DNA of 64,000 nt from Coemansia sp. RSA 487 (lineage: Eukaryota; Kickxellomycota; Kickxellomycetes; Kickxellales; Kickxellaceae): positions 37,093 to 101,092 of the forward strand of contig JANBRJ010000061.1 in assembly GCA_027577595.1 (NCBI GenBank), given 5' to 3'. Below the pieces are notes generated by a model. That model worked only from the letters and a program-made list of their open reading frames with translations. It made no database searches and was not told the origin of the DNA. Positions 30,209 to 40,700 of the stretch are shown here, piece after piece (the first letter of the stretch is position 1; each line of letters opens with the position of its first letter). The position numbers were made by a program, and so were the translations under genes.

Positions 30209-32458
30209 CTAGATATCTAAATGTTCGTTTTGGATATGGAACTTTGCGTCAGCGTTTTCAATGTGAGAATCAGACTCTGCAGCCTCGCCATCATTGGTCC
30301 ATTTAGAAACCCACGACAGGACTTCATGGTGCCAGCGAAGCGAATTGGCCGGCTTGAGCACCCAGTGGTTCTCATCGGGGAAATAGAGGAACTTTGCAGG
30401 AACATTTTGACGGCGAAGCGCAGTGAACGTGCTCAGTCCCTCGGAAACAACCAGACGGTAGTCCTTCTCACTGTGAATAACAAGTGTGGGAGTCTTCCAA
30501 TTTTGGACAAAGCGCTCTGGTGACCATCTCTCATAGTTCTTGCGTGCCTCGTTGTCGGATGGTATGCCCTCAAACTCAGTTTCCGGGAAGTATAGTTCCT
30601 CCGTACTGTAATAAGTTCCAATTGTTGAAAACATGCCATCGTGGTTTACGAGCGCTCTGAAAACATCGGTATGGCCATTGATCCAGTTGATCATGTAGCC
30701 GCCGTAGCTAGCGCCTAGTGCTGCCATACGGTTGCGGTCGATGTAAGTATGAGTCTCCAGAAGTTGCTCCAGCGACATCATCAAGCTATTGTATGGTTTT
30801 CCTCCCCATTGGTTGCGAATTGCATCTGTGAATTCTTGTCCATAGCCAGTCGAGCCCTGGGGATCCAGCGCGACAGTGACAAACCCAGCAGCAGCAAATA
30901 TGTTGAGGTTCCAGCGGGGACTCCAGGCATCCAGGAAGCTTAACTGTGGTCCACCGTGGATAACAAAGGCAAGCGGGTATTTCTTAGATGCGTCAAACTG
31001 TGGTGGGCGAAGTAGGAATCCATGGATCGTGGCATTGTCTGCGCCAACAAACTCGACATCTTCTGGCACGCTCAATTCAATGCTATTTCCCAGCTCTGGA
31101 TTTGCGTTGGTCACTCTAGCTAAATCTGAACCATCTGTCGAGACGGTGTATAAGTTGTTTGGTGCATCAAGTGCGCTGTAGTTGATCAGAAGCTTGTCGG
31201 TACCTGCAAGTCTTTTGAAAGAGCTAACAGCATGGTTTGCGATGATTGATGTAACATTTCCGGTGGCAATATCGACCTTTGATAGTTTATTGTGGCCATA
31301 CTCGTTGTATGTAACCAGCAAAGTGCTATCATCGTCCCACTTGACTTGTCCTGGGGAACGATCCCAATCAGCGGCAACATTGGTCGTTGTCTTTTCGGCA
31401 ATGTCGTAAATCTTTATCTGGTTACGGTCAGCCTCGTATGTTGGAGCGGCCATTTGGACGTATGCGATCTTTGTGCCATCGTGGTTGAATGAGGGGCTGG
31501 AGCTGGCGCCGCCATTACCAGGATTTATTGGCACAGCGGCAGACCCATCGACATCTGCCAAGTAAACAAAGCTGGTGGTCTTCCACGCGTAATCTTTGCC
31601 CGGCTTCTTGGCAACAAATGCAACCTGGAGTCCGTTCGGTGAAAAGACAAAGGAATCCGAGGCCTCAAGACGCCCGTCGGCTTCTGTGTCCTTAATAATG
31701 TTCCTTGGCTGTCCTTTGGGCTTGAACGAGTTATCGCTGGTGGACACAAGTTTGAGCGTGTGGATTTGCGGGAGCTTTGGAGATGTAAACGTATCCCAGT
31801 GGCGCACCCAAAGATCTTCATACACCCGAGCCGTATCCGCTCGCTCTTGCTCCTGGCGGTCAATGCTTGCCGTGTCCTCCAGCGTTGTGGTCCCGTTGTA
31901 AACGTCTGCGGTGAATGCAAGGATGCCTGACTCGGGGCTGAATTGCACACTTGAAATGGGCACCGGCATGGACACCAGGGGATGCGGCTTTGACCAGCGC
32001 CCCTTGCGTTCTGAGACAGCATAGAGTATCGAACCGCTTGATGAAGTATCGGGTGCTACGAAACCGAGGACTGAGTCGCTGAGCCATACAGGCTGGGAGG
32101 GCTTGAGCTTCTTTTTGAGGCTGCTTGGTTCATCAACATCTTCGCCCTTGGCATCTGAAGCCTCCTTGGGCGGGTTCACGCGAGCATCAGCAGAATGGTC
32201 GACAACATCAATGGGGCTGTCACTGTAGTAGCTGTTGTCGCTGAGTGACTGCACTAGGAGCTTGGTGGTTTGACGCTTGGAATCAATAGAGTATTGAGAC
32301 CGGATATAAGCAACCGCTGTGTTTCCAGGCGAGACGACAGTGTCGCCCAAGCGGTTTGTTTGCACCAGGTCTTCTGGAGTGAACGGCCGTGCCACTGCAC
32401 CAAGCACCGAGACTGTCATTGGCAGCGTTCGCAGAATGCGGTTCACAGACAACGGCAT
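30209..32458 (-). CDS. DPP5: Secreted dipeptidyl-peptidase 5-like serine peptidase (S9)
   Basis: This is an S9-family prolyl-oligopeptidase-fold enzyme that removes N-terminal dipeptides, secreted in filamentous fungi. The first ~23 residues form a basic then hydrophobic signal-like segment. A beta-propeller region follows (SSSPSFNHDGTKIAYVQM, SPGQVKWDDDSTLLVTYNEY). The C-terminal alpha/beta hydrolase carries S584 in GASYGG, D666 in HSEKDYRL and H698 in DENHW, a complete triad. HGGPQLSF is the oxyanion motif. At 749 aa it is near the family size. The transcript leader ends CTTGCAG two bases before the ATG, so a leader intron is possible. It is divergent from the aldehyde dehydrogenase gene. 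Confidence 0.88.
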   Translation of the reverse strand: MPLSVNRILRTLPMTVSVLGAVARPFTPEDLVQTNRLGDTVVSPGNTAVAYIRSQYSIDSKRQTTKLLVQSLSDNSYYSDSPIDVVDHSADARVNPPKEASDAKGEDVDEPSSLKKKLKPSQPVWLSDSVLGFVAPDTSSSGSILYAVSERKGRWSKPHPLVSMPVPISSVQFSPESGILAFTADVYNGTTTLEDTASIDRQEQERADTARVYEDLWVRHWDTFTSPKLPQIHTLKLVSTSDNSFKPKGQPRNIIKDTEADGRLEASDSFVFSPNGLQVAFVAKKPGKDYAWKTTSFVYLADVDGSAAVPINPGNGGASSSPSFNHDGTKIAYVQMAAPTYEADRNQIKIYDIAEKTTTNVAADWDRSPGQVKWDDDSTLLVTYNEYGHNKLSKVDIATGNVTSIIANHAVSSFKRLAGTDKLLINYSALDAPNNLYTVSTDGSDLARVTNANPELGNSIELSVPEDVEFVGADNATIHGFLLRPPQFDASKKYPLAFVIHGGPQLSFLDAWSPRWNLNIFAAAGFVTVALDPQGSTGYGQEFTDAIRNQWGGKPYNSLMMSLEQLLETHTYIDRNRMAALGASYGGYMINWINGHTDVFRALVNHDGMFSTIGTYYSTEELYFPETEFEGIPSDNEARKNYERWSPERFVQNWKTPTLVIHSEKDYRLVVSEGLSTFTALRRQNVPAKFLYFPDENHWVLKPANSLRWHHEVLSWVSKWTNDGEAAESDSHIENADAKFHIQNEHLDI

Positions 32459-33434
32459 ACCTGCAAGTCAATAGTTGCACGAAAAGGATAGTGTGGCTGA
32501 AAGTAGCGTGTTAACCAAAAAAAGAAAGTATAGAGCAGTAAAAGGATGCCAAGAAAGCAGAAAGAAGAAAGCAGAAAGAAACAGGGAGGGCAGCAAAGTA
32601 AAAAGCTCCCCCAGCTTTGTGGGCCATCTAAGTTGGCATGCAGTATTGAAAATCGCTTTTAGCTTTACAGGAACCAAAAGCAAGCACCATATTGCTACTG
32701 CTCTGTGTTGGTTAAAACCTAGCCCAGTCACAAACCACCTAGGCGTGAGAAGAAAAAAAAGACAAGTGGGATCAAAAACTTGAAGGTTCGAATAGTTGAG
32801 TAATCCTGAAGCTGGCGATTCAAATCAGCGTATTTACATTTCCAGAGATCTGTCGGGGTTTCCACCAGAAATGCATGGGTCATGAGAACAGAGCAAAGAC
32901 CCTCAATTGGTTGGTGGAAAGGGGAAATCTGACAGAGTCATCAGGAGAGATGGACGATCAAGGCTAGGTAATGAAAGATATGACGATCAATATATTTCCA
33001 TGTGACAGATATGAAAACTATACCTTCGGGTCTGGGCGATGGGAAAATAGAGCTTCTTTGCGGCTAATCCACATGTGTCAGCCAAGAAGTAACAGATATA
33101 CTGACTGTGAGGAGGGAGATAAATACGCGTAAAATGGAAAAGAAAGGAGAAAAGTTCTTTCTACTTTGTACTCTGAAAGAGAACAATAGCCAATGCTACG
33201 GCCACAAACAAACACAGTAGTCATCCACACTTTCCACGCCTCCGTCTCTGCGCATTGTTTATTTTTTTATTGCTTTCCACCGCTCTTGACAGCAATAAAG
33301 TCTTTTCCTCTTTTCCTCTTTTCCTTTTCTTCACAAGCTAGAAAAATTTCCATCTTATTACCTAAGAATCTCTTTTTTTTTACTATTGTGCTTGGCTGAT
33401 TATTTTCATTCAAGTTTAGTTTTCACACCTAGCA
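32459..33434. promoter_or_regulatory. Divergent DPP5 / ALDH upstream region
   Basis: 976 bases with no gene. The ALDH side (33220-33420) is a T/C-rich leader with CTTTTCCTCTTTTCC-type tracts. The DPP5 side is purine-rich on the plus strand, the mirror image. No clear TATA box is seen. Confidence 0.5.
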
Positions 33435-35054
33435 ATGAGCAAGGAGCATATCACAGTAGCTGACAGCGCCTTGGGCGACTGCGACATGGCGTACACAGCC
33501 ATAGAGTCGATCGGCGGGATAGTGGACGAGATGAGGGAGGGCTTTGCCAGTGGAACAATGCGCGATCTGTCTGTACGCAGGCAGCAGCTCCGTGCGCTTC
33601 TCAAGGGTCTGCGGTCCGAGGAGAAGCGGCTTATAGATTCTGTATACTGCGACTTGCACAGGTCAAAGGAGGAGGCGACGTTGTGTGAGCTGCAGGCAGT
33701 GGAGTACGAAATCGGGCTGTTTCTGGAGAACCTGGACAAATGGGCGCGGCCCGAAGGCAACAGCCTGTCGTCGGAGCAGCCGGCGTTCACGATGAGCCAG
33801 TCGCAGGTGCGCAGGGAGCCACTGGGCACAGTTCTGATCATGGGCGCATGGAACTATCCGATCCGCCTCACGTTGCTCCCGCTTGTTGGCGCGATTGCAG
33901 CCGGAAACACAGTGGTGGTCAAGCCATCGGAGATCTCGATGCACAGTGCTCTGGCGATCGAGCACGTTATAGCAGAGTATATGGACCCACGGATCATCCG
34001 CGTGGTCCAAGGCGGCGCTGACGAGTCAACGGAGCTGCTCAGACAAAAGTTCGACCACTTCTTCTACACAGGCAACGGCACCGTTGGCAGGATTGTTGCC
34101 CGCGCGGCAGCAGAGCATCTTGCCGGCGTTACGCTGGAGCTGGGCGGCAAGAGCCCAGCGATTGTGCACGCAGATGTGGCGGATCTTGTGCCCACTGCGT
34201 TCCGCATCGTCTGGGCCAAGATGGTAAACGCCGGGCAGACGTGCGTGGGTGTCGACTATGTGCTGGTGCACCGGTCGGTCAAGGACAAGCTGGTGCTGCT
34301 GCTGGTTGACGCAGTCAGAGGCATGTATGGCGGAAGTCCGCAGAAGTCTGCCGACTACGGGCGCATCATCAACGGCAGACACTGGAAGCGGCTGATGAGC
34401 GTTCTGGACGCCTCCGAGGGCACCCTGGTGGCTGTTGCCGACGACGAGGCCGACGAGGCCGACCGCTACTTCCCGCCCACAATCGTCGACGGCGTTCGGG
34501 GCGACGACTCGCTGATGCGCGACGAGCTCTTTGGGCCGATTCTGCCCATCGTCACGTACGACACGCTGGAGGAGGCCATTGCCTTTGTCAATGCGCGCGA
34601 CCAGCCGCTGGCGCTGTACGCGTTTGCAGCCAAGGACAGCGCAGAGCATGTCGTTGCACACACGCGCTCAGGCTCCGCTTGCGTCAACGACACAATGTTC
34701 TTCATGGCCTCGCATGCCACGCCGTTTGGCGGCGTCGGACCCTCGGGCGTCGGCTGCTACACAGGCAGGGCGTCGTTTGAGACATTCTCGCACCGCAGAC
34801 ACGTCATGAAGCGCCCGCTGTGGTTCCCGACGCCCGGCCTTGACTCGATGCGTGCCCCGCCGTTTGCGGGAAGCGAGAACGCATGGAAGGCCAAGCTGAC
34901 GCTGGCGATGACGTATCCCAACATCCGCCCGCTGCGGCAGACCATGCTGGGGAAGTTGGCCACATTCATTCCGTTCTGGCGCGTGCTAGTCACCGTGCCC
35001 AGGTTCCTCTGGGCGCTGGTCAGCGCTCAGCCGACCATGCGTCGCCACAAGTAG
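33435..35054 (+). CDS. HFD1: Class-3 aldehyde dehydrogenase (fatty aldehyde type)
   Basis: An NAD(P)-dependent oxidation of long-chain aldehydes to acids is expected. Features include N140 in MGAWNYP, AAGNTVVVKPSE (155-166), the general base E235 in LELGGKSP, the catalytic C270 in NAGQTCVGVDY, and ELFGPILPI further on. There is no long N-terminal extension, as is typical of ALDH3. Residues about 505-535 (LATFIPFWRVLVTVPRFLWA) form a hydrophobic tail anchor, as in ALDH3A2 and yeast Hfd1, which places it on ER, lipid droplet or mitochondrial outer membrane. At 539 aa it fits. Codon use is strongly GC-biased. The HFD1 symbol is by family resemblance. Confidence 0.9.
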   Translation: MSKEHITVADSALGDCDMAYTAIESIGGIVDEMREGFASGTMRDLSVRRQQLRALLKGLRSEEKRLIDSVYCDLHRSKEEATLCELQAVEYEIGLFLENLDKWARPEGNSLSSEQPAFTMSQSQVRREPLGTVLIMGAWNYPIRLTLLPLVGAIAAGNTVVVKPSEISMHSALAIEHVIAEYMDPRIIRVVQGGADESTELLRQKFDHFFYTGNGTVGRIVARAAAEHLAGVTLELGGKSPAIVHADVADLVPTAFRIVWAKMVNAGQTCVGVDYVLVHRSVKDKLVLLLVDAVRGMYGGSPQKSADYGRIINGRHWKRLMSVLDASEGTLVAVADDEADEADRYFPPTIVDGVRGDDSLMRDELFGPILPIVTYDTLEEAIAFVNARDQPLALYAFAAKDSAEHVVAHTRSGSACVNDTMFFMASHATPFGGVGPSGVGCYTGRASFETFSHRRHVMKRPLWFPTPGLDSMRAPPFAGSENAWKAKLTLAMTYPNIRPLRQTMLGKLATFIPFWRVLVTVPRFLWALVSAQPTMRRHK

Positions 35055-35150
35055 CTCCCTATCGGGACACAGCATGCCACCATCCATACTATCATTTCAT
35101 CAACTCTATAAATTATATATGCAAGATAAAACAGCTATTAAGGAAAAAAT

Positions 35151-36716
35151 TTACAATGCTTGGACCTGCATAAGGACCAGCTCAAACGTCTTGCGGATAT
35201 GGCTTGCGTCGGCGACGTCGGCCTGGAGCTGGCGGATCTGCGTCTCCCACGACGCAGCCTTCCTGCGCAGTCTGCAAAGGTCCTTGTCTGCTTTCTGGTG
35301 GTCATCCGGCCCACGCAGCGACTCAACTACGTCGATCTGGCCCATGACGACGTCAAGCGCCTGCGTGCAGCTCTCGAGCTTGTCGACCAGATCGTTCTCG
35401 ATGCCTGTGCTCAGCAGCACCTGGCTGGACACGTACTTGGAGATGCTTGTGGTGGCGTACATCACCATCTGCTCCTTGCTGTACTTGACCACGCTGATGC
35501 CCATTGCGTCCATCATGGGGCGGAGGTCGTCTGATGTGTAGATCGCATAGTCGTCGTAGTGCCTGCGCGCCTGGGCGCTGGACGTCTCGTCGGCGTACCG
35601 GGCCACGATTTCCGCCACCAGCGTCTCCAGAAGTCCCGTCCGCTCAACCGCCGCATGTGCGTCGGTCATCTGCGAGATCGTCGACAGCACCGACTGCGCC
35701 GCCGGCACAAAGTCGTCGTACGCGTGGCTGACGATTGTGTTGAAATCGCTGCCGAACTTGGATGCCATGCGTCCATCGATGTAGCACTGCGGAAGTCCGT
35801 GCAATTCGCTTTCTACGTGCGCGTTCGTGGCAAACAGGAGCTCGTTGAGTGCATTGGTGCACTGGTTCTGCGGCGATGTGTGCGTGAATATAGGGGATGA
35901 CTCGACTGACGACAGACTGAGGAAGGATGGTGACTGCAAGTCCACATGCGGCTGGCGGACCGGTGGTTTATTGGGGATGTGCTGTGCATTTTGCTTATTT
36001 TTGCTGAATAGAGGGCGTTCTTTTTCGGTCCACCCGTTGAAAGTCACGACTGAGCGGTGGTGGTGGTCATCATCCATGTCACCCGATGCTGCTGCTGATT
36101 CCTCGCACTGCTCACGCCCCCGCTTGGTCCCCGCTCCCTTCTGCTTGTACATGGACATCTTGTTTCGCGACCGCAAGCTGCCAAAGAGCGCTTCGCCCGC
36201 CTTCTCCTGCCACTCGTCTTGGCTGTATCGCGCAGACTGGCCTCTAGGCCACGCAGATTGGGCTCTAGGTTGCATCGGCCGCTCGATGGGTCGCGCATGC
36301 ACAGGCGGCTGCGGCTCCGGAATGCGCAGCGGCACATAAACGTCACTATCTCCGTCCCAGCACCCCGTGTCTTTTCCATCCACTGCTCTGCTGTAGCTCG
36401 GTGAGCTACTGGCCGTCCTTCCATCATCATCCTCCTCCCCCTCTCCTTCGTCATCTGTCGCTGTCAACCAATAGTTCATCGGCACATCCACATACCCGGT
36501 ACTCACTTGTCGTGCATGGCAATCTCTGGATTCTTCCATACTTAGATGTACTATTTCCAACTCGCCATGGCCATGGTGATGGTGGTCGCCGGCCGCTATG
36601 GTCGAGGCTCCATCACTGTTGGTGCTGCTGCTGCTGTGGTGTTTGCGCCGTTTCAGCCCGCTAAAATACTCTTTGACGTGCGTTGATAATTTGTTTATTC
36701 TACTATTTGCCGCCAT
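35151..36716 (-). CDS. Orphan protein with disordered N-terminus and helical C-terminus, 521 aa
   Basis: No family is recognised. Residues 1-300 are disordered with a His/Ser-rich start (KRRKHHSSSSTNSD, DHHHHGHGE), acidic stretches and PQ-rich parts. Residues about 315-521 are helical and acidic-basic (ALNELLFATNAHVESELHG, DFNTIVSHAYDDFVPAAQSV, SKEQMVMYATTSISKYVSS) and end in a coiled coil (LCRLRRKAASWETQIRQLQ). I start at 36716 (MAANSRINKL); the frame also opens at 36749 but adds a T-rich-leader hydrophobic peptide. It converges with ALDH (96 bases between stops) and is the downstream neighbour of another orphan on the same strand. Confidence 0.68.
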   Translation of the reverse strand: MAANSRINKLSTHVKEYFSGLKRRKHHSSSSTNSDGASTIAAGDHHHHGHGELEIVHLSMEESRDCHARQVSTGYVDVPMNYWLTATDDEGEGEEDDDGRTASSSPSYSRAVDGKDTGCWDGDSDVYVPLRIPEPQPPVHARPIERPMQPRAQSAWPRGQSARYSQDEWQEKAGEALFGSLRSRNKMSMYKQKGAGTKRGREQCEESAAASGDMDDDHHHRSVVTFNGWTEKERPLFSKNKQNAQHIPNKPPVRQPHVDLQSPSFLSLSSVESSPIFTHTSPQNQCTNALNELLFATNAHVESELHGLPQCYIDGRMASKFGSDFNTIVSHAYDDFVPAAQSVLSTISQMTDAHAAVERTGLLETLVAEIVARYADETSSAQARRHYDDYAIYTSDDLRPMMDAMGISVVKYSKEQMVMYATTSISKYVSSQVLLSTGIENDLVDKLESCTQALDVVMGQIDVVESLRGPDDHQKADKDLCRLRRKAASWETQIRQLQADVADASHIRKTFELVLMQVQAL

Positions 36717-37777
36717 AAGTAAAAAAATACCACTAACAAGGTAGAACAAGTGGCTAGAACTCTATCCTCCTGCTAGATGTGTTGTGTTTGGCTAAATGGT
36801 AAAAGTAGAAAAATGAATTGCTAGGCTCCCTTTAAATGTCTATTAGAAATGTTGAACGTTGGGAGATGATGCAAAAAAATGCAAGATGGCGGAAAGCTGA
36901 TGTATGCCAATATAATGTGTATGTTATATATGAAGACAAGGAGAGAAAAAAAACCACCCTCTTCCTCCTTAAAGTGGATAGAAAATGAAGTTTTTTTATT
37001 GTCCTAGAGGATGCATAAAAGTGGTTGGAAAGGGGGGAAAAGGAAACTAAATCTTTCTTTTTTATTTTTCGTAAAAAGATGAAGCAGGAATGTGAGAGAG
37101 CAAAAACTAAAGGGTTCGCACAAAGAAAGACCATGTATGATTTCTTTTGTATTCCAATATCTCGTGTAAGGAGAGAAGGAAATAGGCAAAGCGCACCCCA
37201 TTTTTCTTTTTATTCTCTTTAGCACAAGACTTTTTATATTTATAGCAAAAAGGGGGCCACACGACTCTCACATTTCTTATTTATCGCAAAGCCCATGGAG
37301 TTAAATACATGATGCATGATATGTGACATTATATCTAGAGTAATATATCAGACCCTGATTGTCCAATTGCAAAAAGTGCCTCTTTTACAGCTGCTATTGT
37401 CGTTTTGGTTAAAGAACAATAAAAAAGACAGGCATCACAAAATGCTGCGCGAAAATCAAATATCATAAAAGTTGCAATGGCACATGACCACGACTGGTGG
37501 TCCATCCTGGAAAAGGGAGGTCAAGCATGGCATCTGAATTATTAACCTATTTGTGCCTTTTGACTCGGTGCATAATATATAAAGAAGTAATTCAGACACG
37601 CCAACCCACACTCCAATACAAACCAGCTATAAAACAAAGGCGCCTCTCCATCCCCGAATAAGGAAAATAGTGAACAAGTGTACATTGCGCAATGTGCAAG
37701 AATTTGATGGAGCAGGAAAAGAAAAATCACACCAGGCAATAACTGGACAGGAAAACACAGAGGAGGAGAAAGTACCA
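36717..37777. other. 1.06-kb intergenic region
   Basis: The part nearest 36717 to about 37230 is purine-rich on the plus strand, the T/C-rich leader of the 521-aa gene. The rest is the 3' flank of the 1109-aa gene. Frames here come from the base bias. Confidence 0.5.
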
Positions 37778-40700
37778 CTATTGCATGCCAGAGCCACCCA
37801 GCAATACGGCCAGGTTGGAGTTGAACGATTCGTACAAGGCTTTGGCCATCTTTTTGCTACCAAGCGATTGCAAGTCCTGGTACGCATCGTTGCTGGCCTT
37901 GAGGAGCTCATCCACGCAAAAGTCGTAGAAATCCTGCTCCGCAATGCGATTGACCTCCAGGCCAACCTTTTGCATGTTTGCAAACACGTGCTCACTCTTG
38001 GTCCACACGTTCTTGTTCTGCGTGCTGAGATATGCAAGTTCGTAGAGCACGCCGCGCACACCTGCTGCACCGACTGCCACGCCTGCTGCCGCCTTGCTGG
38101 TGCTGTTTGAGATCCCCAGCCCAACCTGGCCCTGCGGCATCTTGGCCTTTGGCAGCTCCGGCGGCATGTCCTTGTCCTTGTCCTTGTCTGTATCCTTGTC
38201 CTTGTCATTGTCCTTGACATTGTCCTTTTCCTTGTCCTTCGGCTGCAACGCCTGAGAGACCTGTTTGTCCTTTGGCTTCTGGGCCTGAGAGGACGCATGC
38301 TTATCCTTTGGCGTTTGGTCATCCTTGCTGCGCCCATCGGGCATCGGCGTCTTTGGCCGCTCCAGCGCCGTGCCCTTCGCTAGCGGCTCGTCCTTCTTCT
38401 GCGGCGACGGCAGTCTGCGCCGATTCATCGTGGGCTCATGCGAATGCACCACCATGTGCCCTGCCGTGGACTTTTTGCGCCCCGTGGGCTTACGCATAGC
38501 CAGTGGCGAGATGTTGAATCCCCAATCGCAGTCGCCGTCCTCAGGAATCGGCCGCCAGTCGTAGACAATGGTAAAGCGAAGCTCTGTTGACCCCGAGTCA
38601 CGGCTCTGGCTGCTCTTGGCCGACTGCGCCTCGGTTACAATAGACGCCGACGTGCTGGGCCGGCCCCTGAACTTGTCGAGCGCATCTACCGTCAGCGATG
38701 ATGACCGCGGTTTGTCAACGGCTGCAGGGGTGCGCTGGATCAGCTCAGCATGTGAGCTGAAGTGTGTGATGTTTCCGGGCTTCTTGCCAGCACTCGTTGC
38801 ATCGTGAACGATCCTGTTCCTGGGGTCTATGGCTCCTTTGACGCCCTGGAGGAGCTCGAGCGCCTTTTGTGGTAGCGGCGGAAGATCCTTCATCTGGATC
38901 TCGCGCGTCATTCTAAACGACGAACGTACCGACTCCGTCGATCTCCGTGGCTCGATGGTATCCAGCGATGCCGTGCCTGACGACGAGAAAAAGTTGTGCG
39001 TGTGTCGCCGCGATTTCACTGTTCCTGAACGGGACGGCGGTCTCGATGACGTTGTTGCCATTGTTGCCGATTTCTTTGGCGGAGACGGCGGAAGGTTGAG
39101 ATCCTCGCCGTACAGAGAAGGCGTCTTGGTCTTTGCGATCTCATGGACCGACGGCTGGAACGCCGAAGGCACCGTGAGGGTGGTGCGTCTGCCTGACGAC
39201 GCTGGAGGGGCAGGCGGAGCCGGTTTTTTCTCGACCGTTCTCTTTCGACGCAGCCTGTCCGATCCAATAAACGACCTTGCAACGTCTACTATCGATGGTG
39301 TCTTAGGCCGGGTGTTTGTGTTTGCGCCTGCTGCGTTTCCGTTGGCCATGGATGCAATGCTGTTAGTGTTGTTGATAATGTTGTTGTTGGCGGTGTTGAT
39401 GTTGCTGTTGTTGGTGGCAGTGCTGCTTCGGGTGCTGCTGGTGCCAGAGCTGGCCTCAGCTGTTAGCGGAGGGGTGTTCAAGCCAAGACCCAGGTGCGCT
39501 TGAGATGCTGGCGCATGGCTGTGCTTGTCAAGCTGTGCTGGCAGACGCTGATGCTGGTGCTCTGGCTGCTGTGGCTGTTGCTCGTGGTTTTGTAAATACT
39601 GCTTAATAGACATACTACGGCTTATTGGTCGGGTGTCGGCTGGTTGTTGCTTCTGTTGCTGCTTCTGCCACGATGACGGCGGTGGGGGCGGCAGTAGTTT
39701 TTGCCTCTGCTTATCTGAGTGGTTACTGTCTGGTCTCTCGCTTGCTGACTCTTTGGGGGCTGTCTGTTTAGGTATATCGATGACAGCAGTGGGTTTGGAG
39801 CTCTTCTCAGAAGCATTAGCAGCAGCAGACGACTCCTCCGTGGGAGAGGTGACACCAGAAGCCTTGATGCTGTTGAAGCGGGATATGAGCCAGTCGGCAA
39901 ACTCGGGGTCGATCTCGGGTGCGGCGCCAGGCGTCTGTAGACTGTAGCTCTCGCGAGACCGCATGTCCTCGCCGAACACCATGGTGCGGACCACCTGCGA
40001 GAGTGGTATTGCGCGGGCCAAAACGGGGATATTTTTCTCCTTATCGCCTGCAGTTGCAGCTGAAAACGGGTTCTGCGAAACGAGGATAGTGTTAATGAAC
40101 GCGAGCTCTGCTGGAGACAGCTTGCTCTGGAAATCCTCCCAGACCTCAAGAACCTTGTTAGGAAAGACCTGTTCGAATTCTGACCACTCACCATGATTGA
40201 AATAGTACTTGTATATGGCAGAGCTGAGTATCCGTGTAGATTCGGTTTTGACGTCGGCCCAGCGCCGCTCGAGCCGCTCCAGGCTGGTAAACTCATAATT
40301 CTCTAGCTTCAGCGACGGTATTGGCGGCGCCAGCGCTGCCGGCAGCGAGTGGTTGCGCTTGCCGTTGCTCGCCGCAGACTGGTACCGCATGGTGGCCGAG
40401 CGGTTGGTGCGCGAAAAGGCGTTCTCCTTACCATCCAGGGCGCTGATTTTTCGACGCCTCACGCTCGGGTTTTTTTTCGTTAATGTCTTTTCGGCTGTGC
40501 GTGACGAGTCCGACGAGTTGCCACCTTCATTCTCGCTGTCCAAAGGCCGCAGAAATTCGTCTGTTGCGCGCGGGAAGCGTATCTTTTGGTCGGTACACGG
40601 CGCGTCAAGCAGTGAGGGGAATGAGCTGGGGTGGGCTCCATTGGATACGTGCGGAACAGGTGGGAGCGGAGGCATTTCTGTGGCCTCCCAGTGTTTTGTA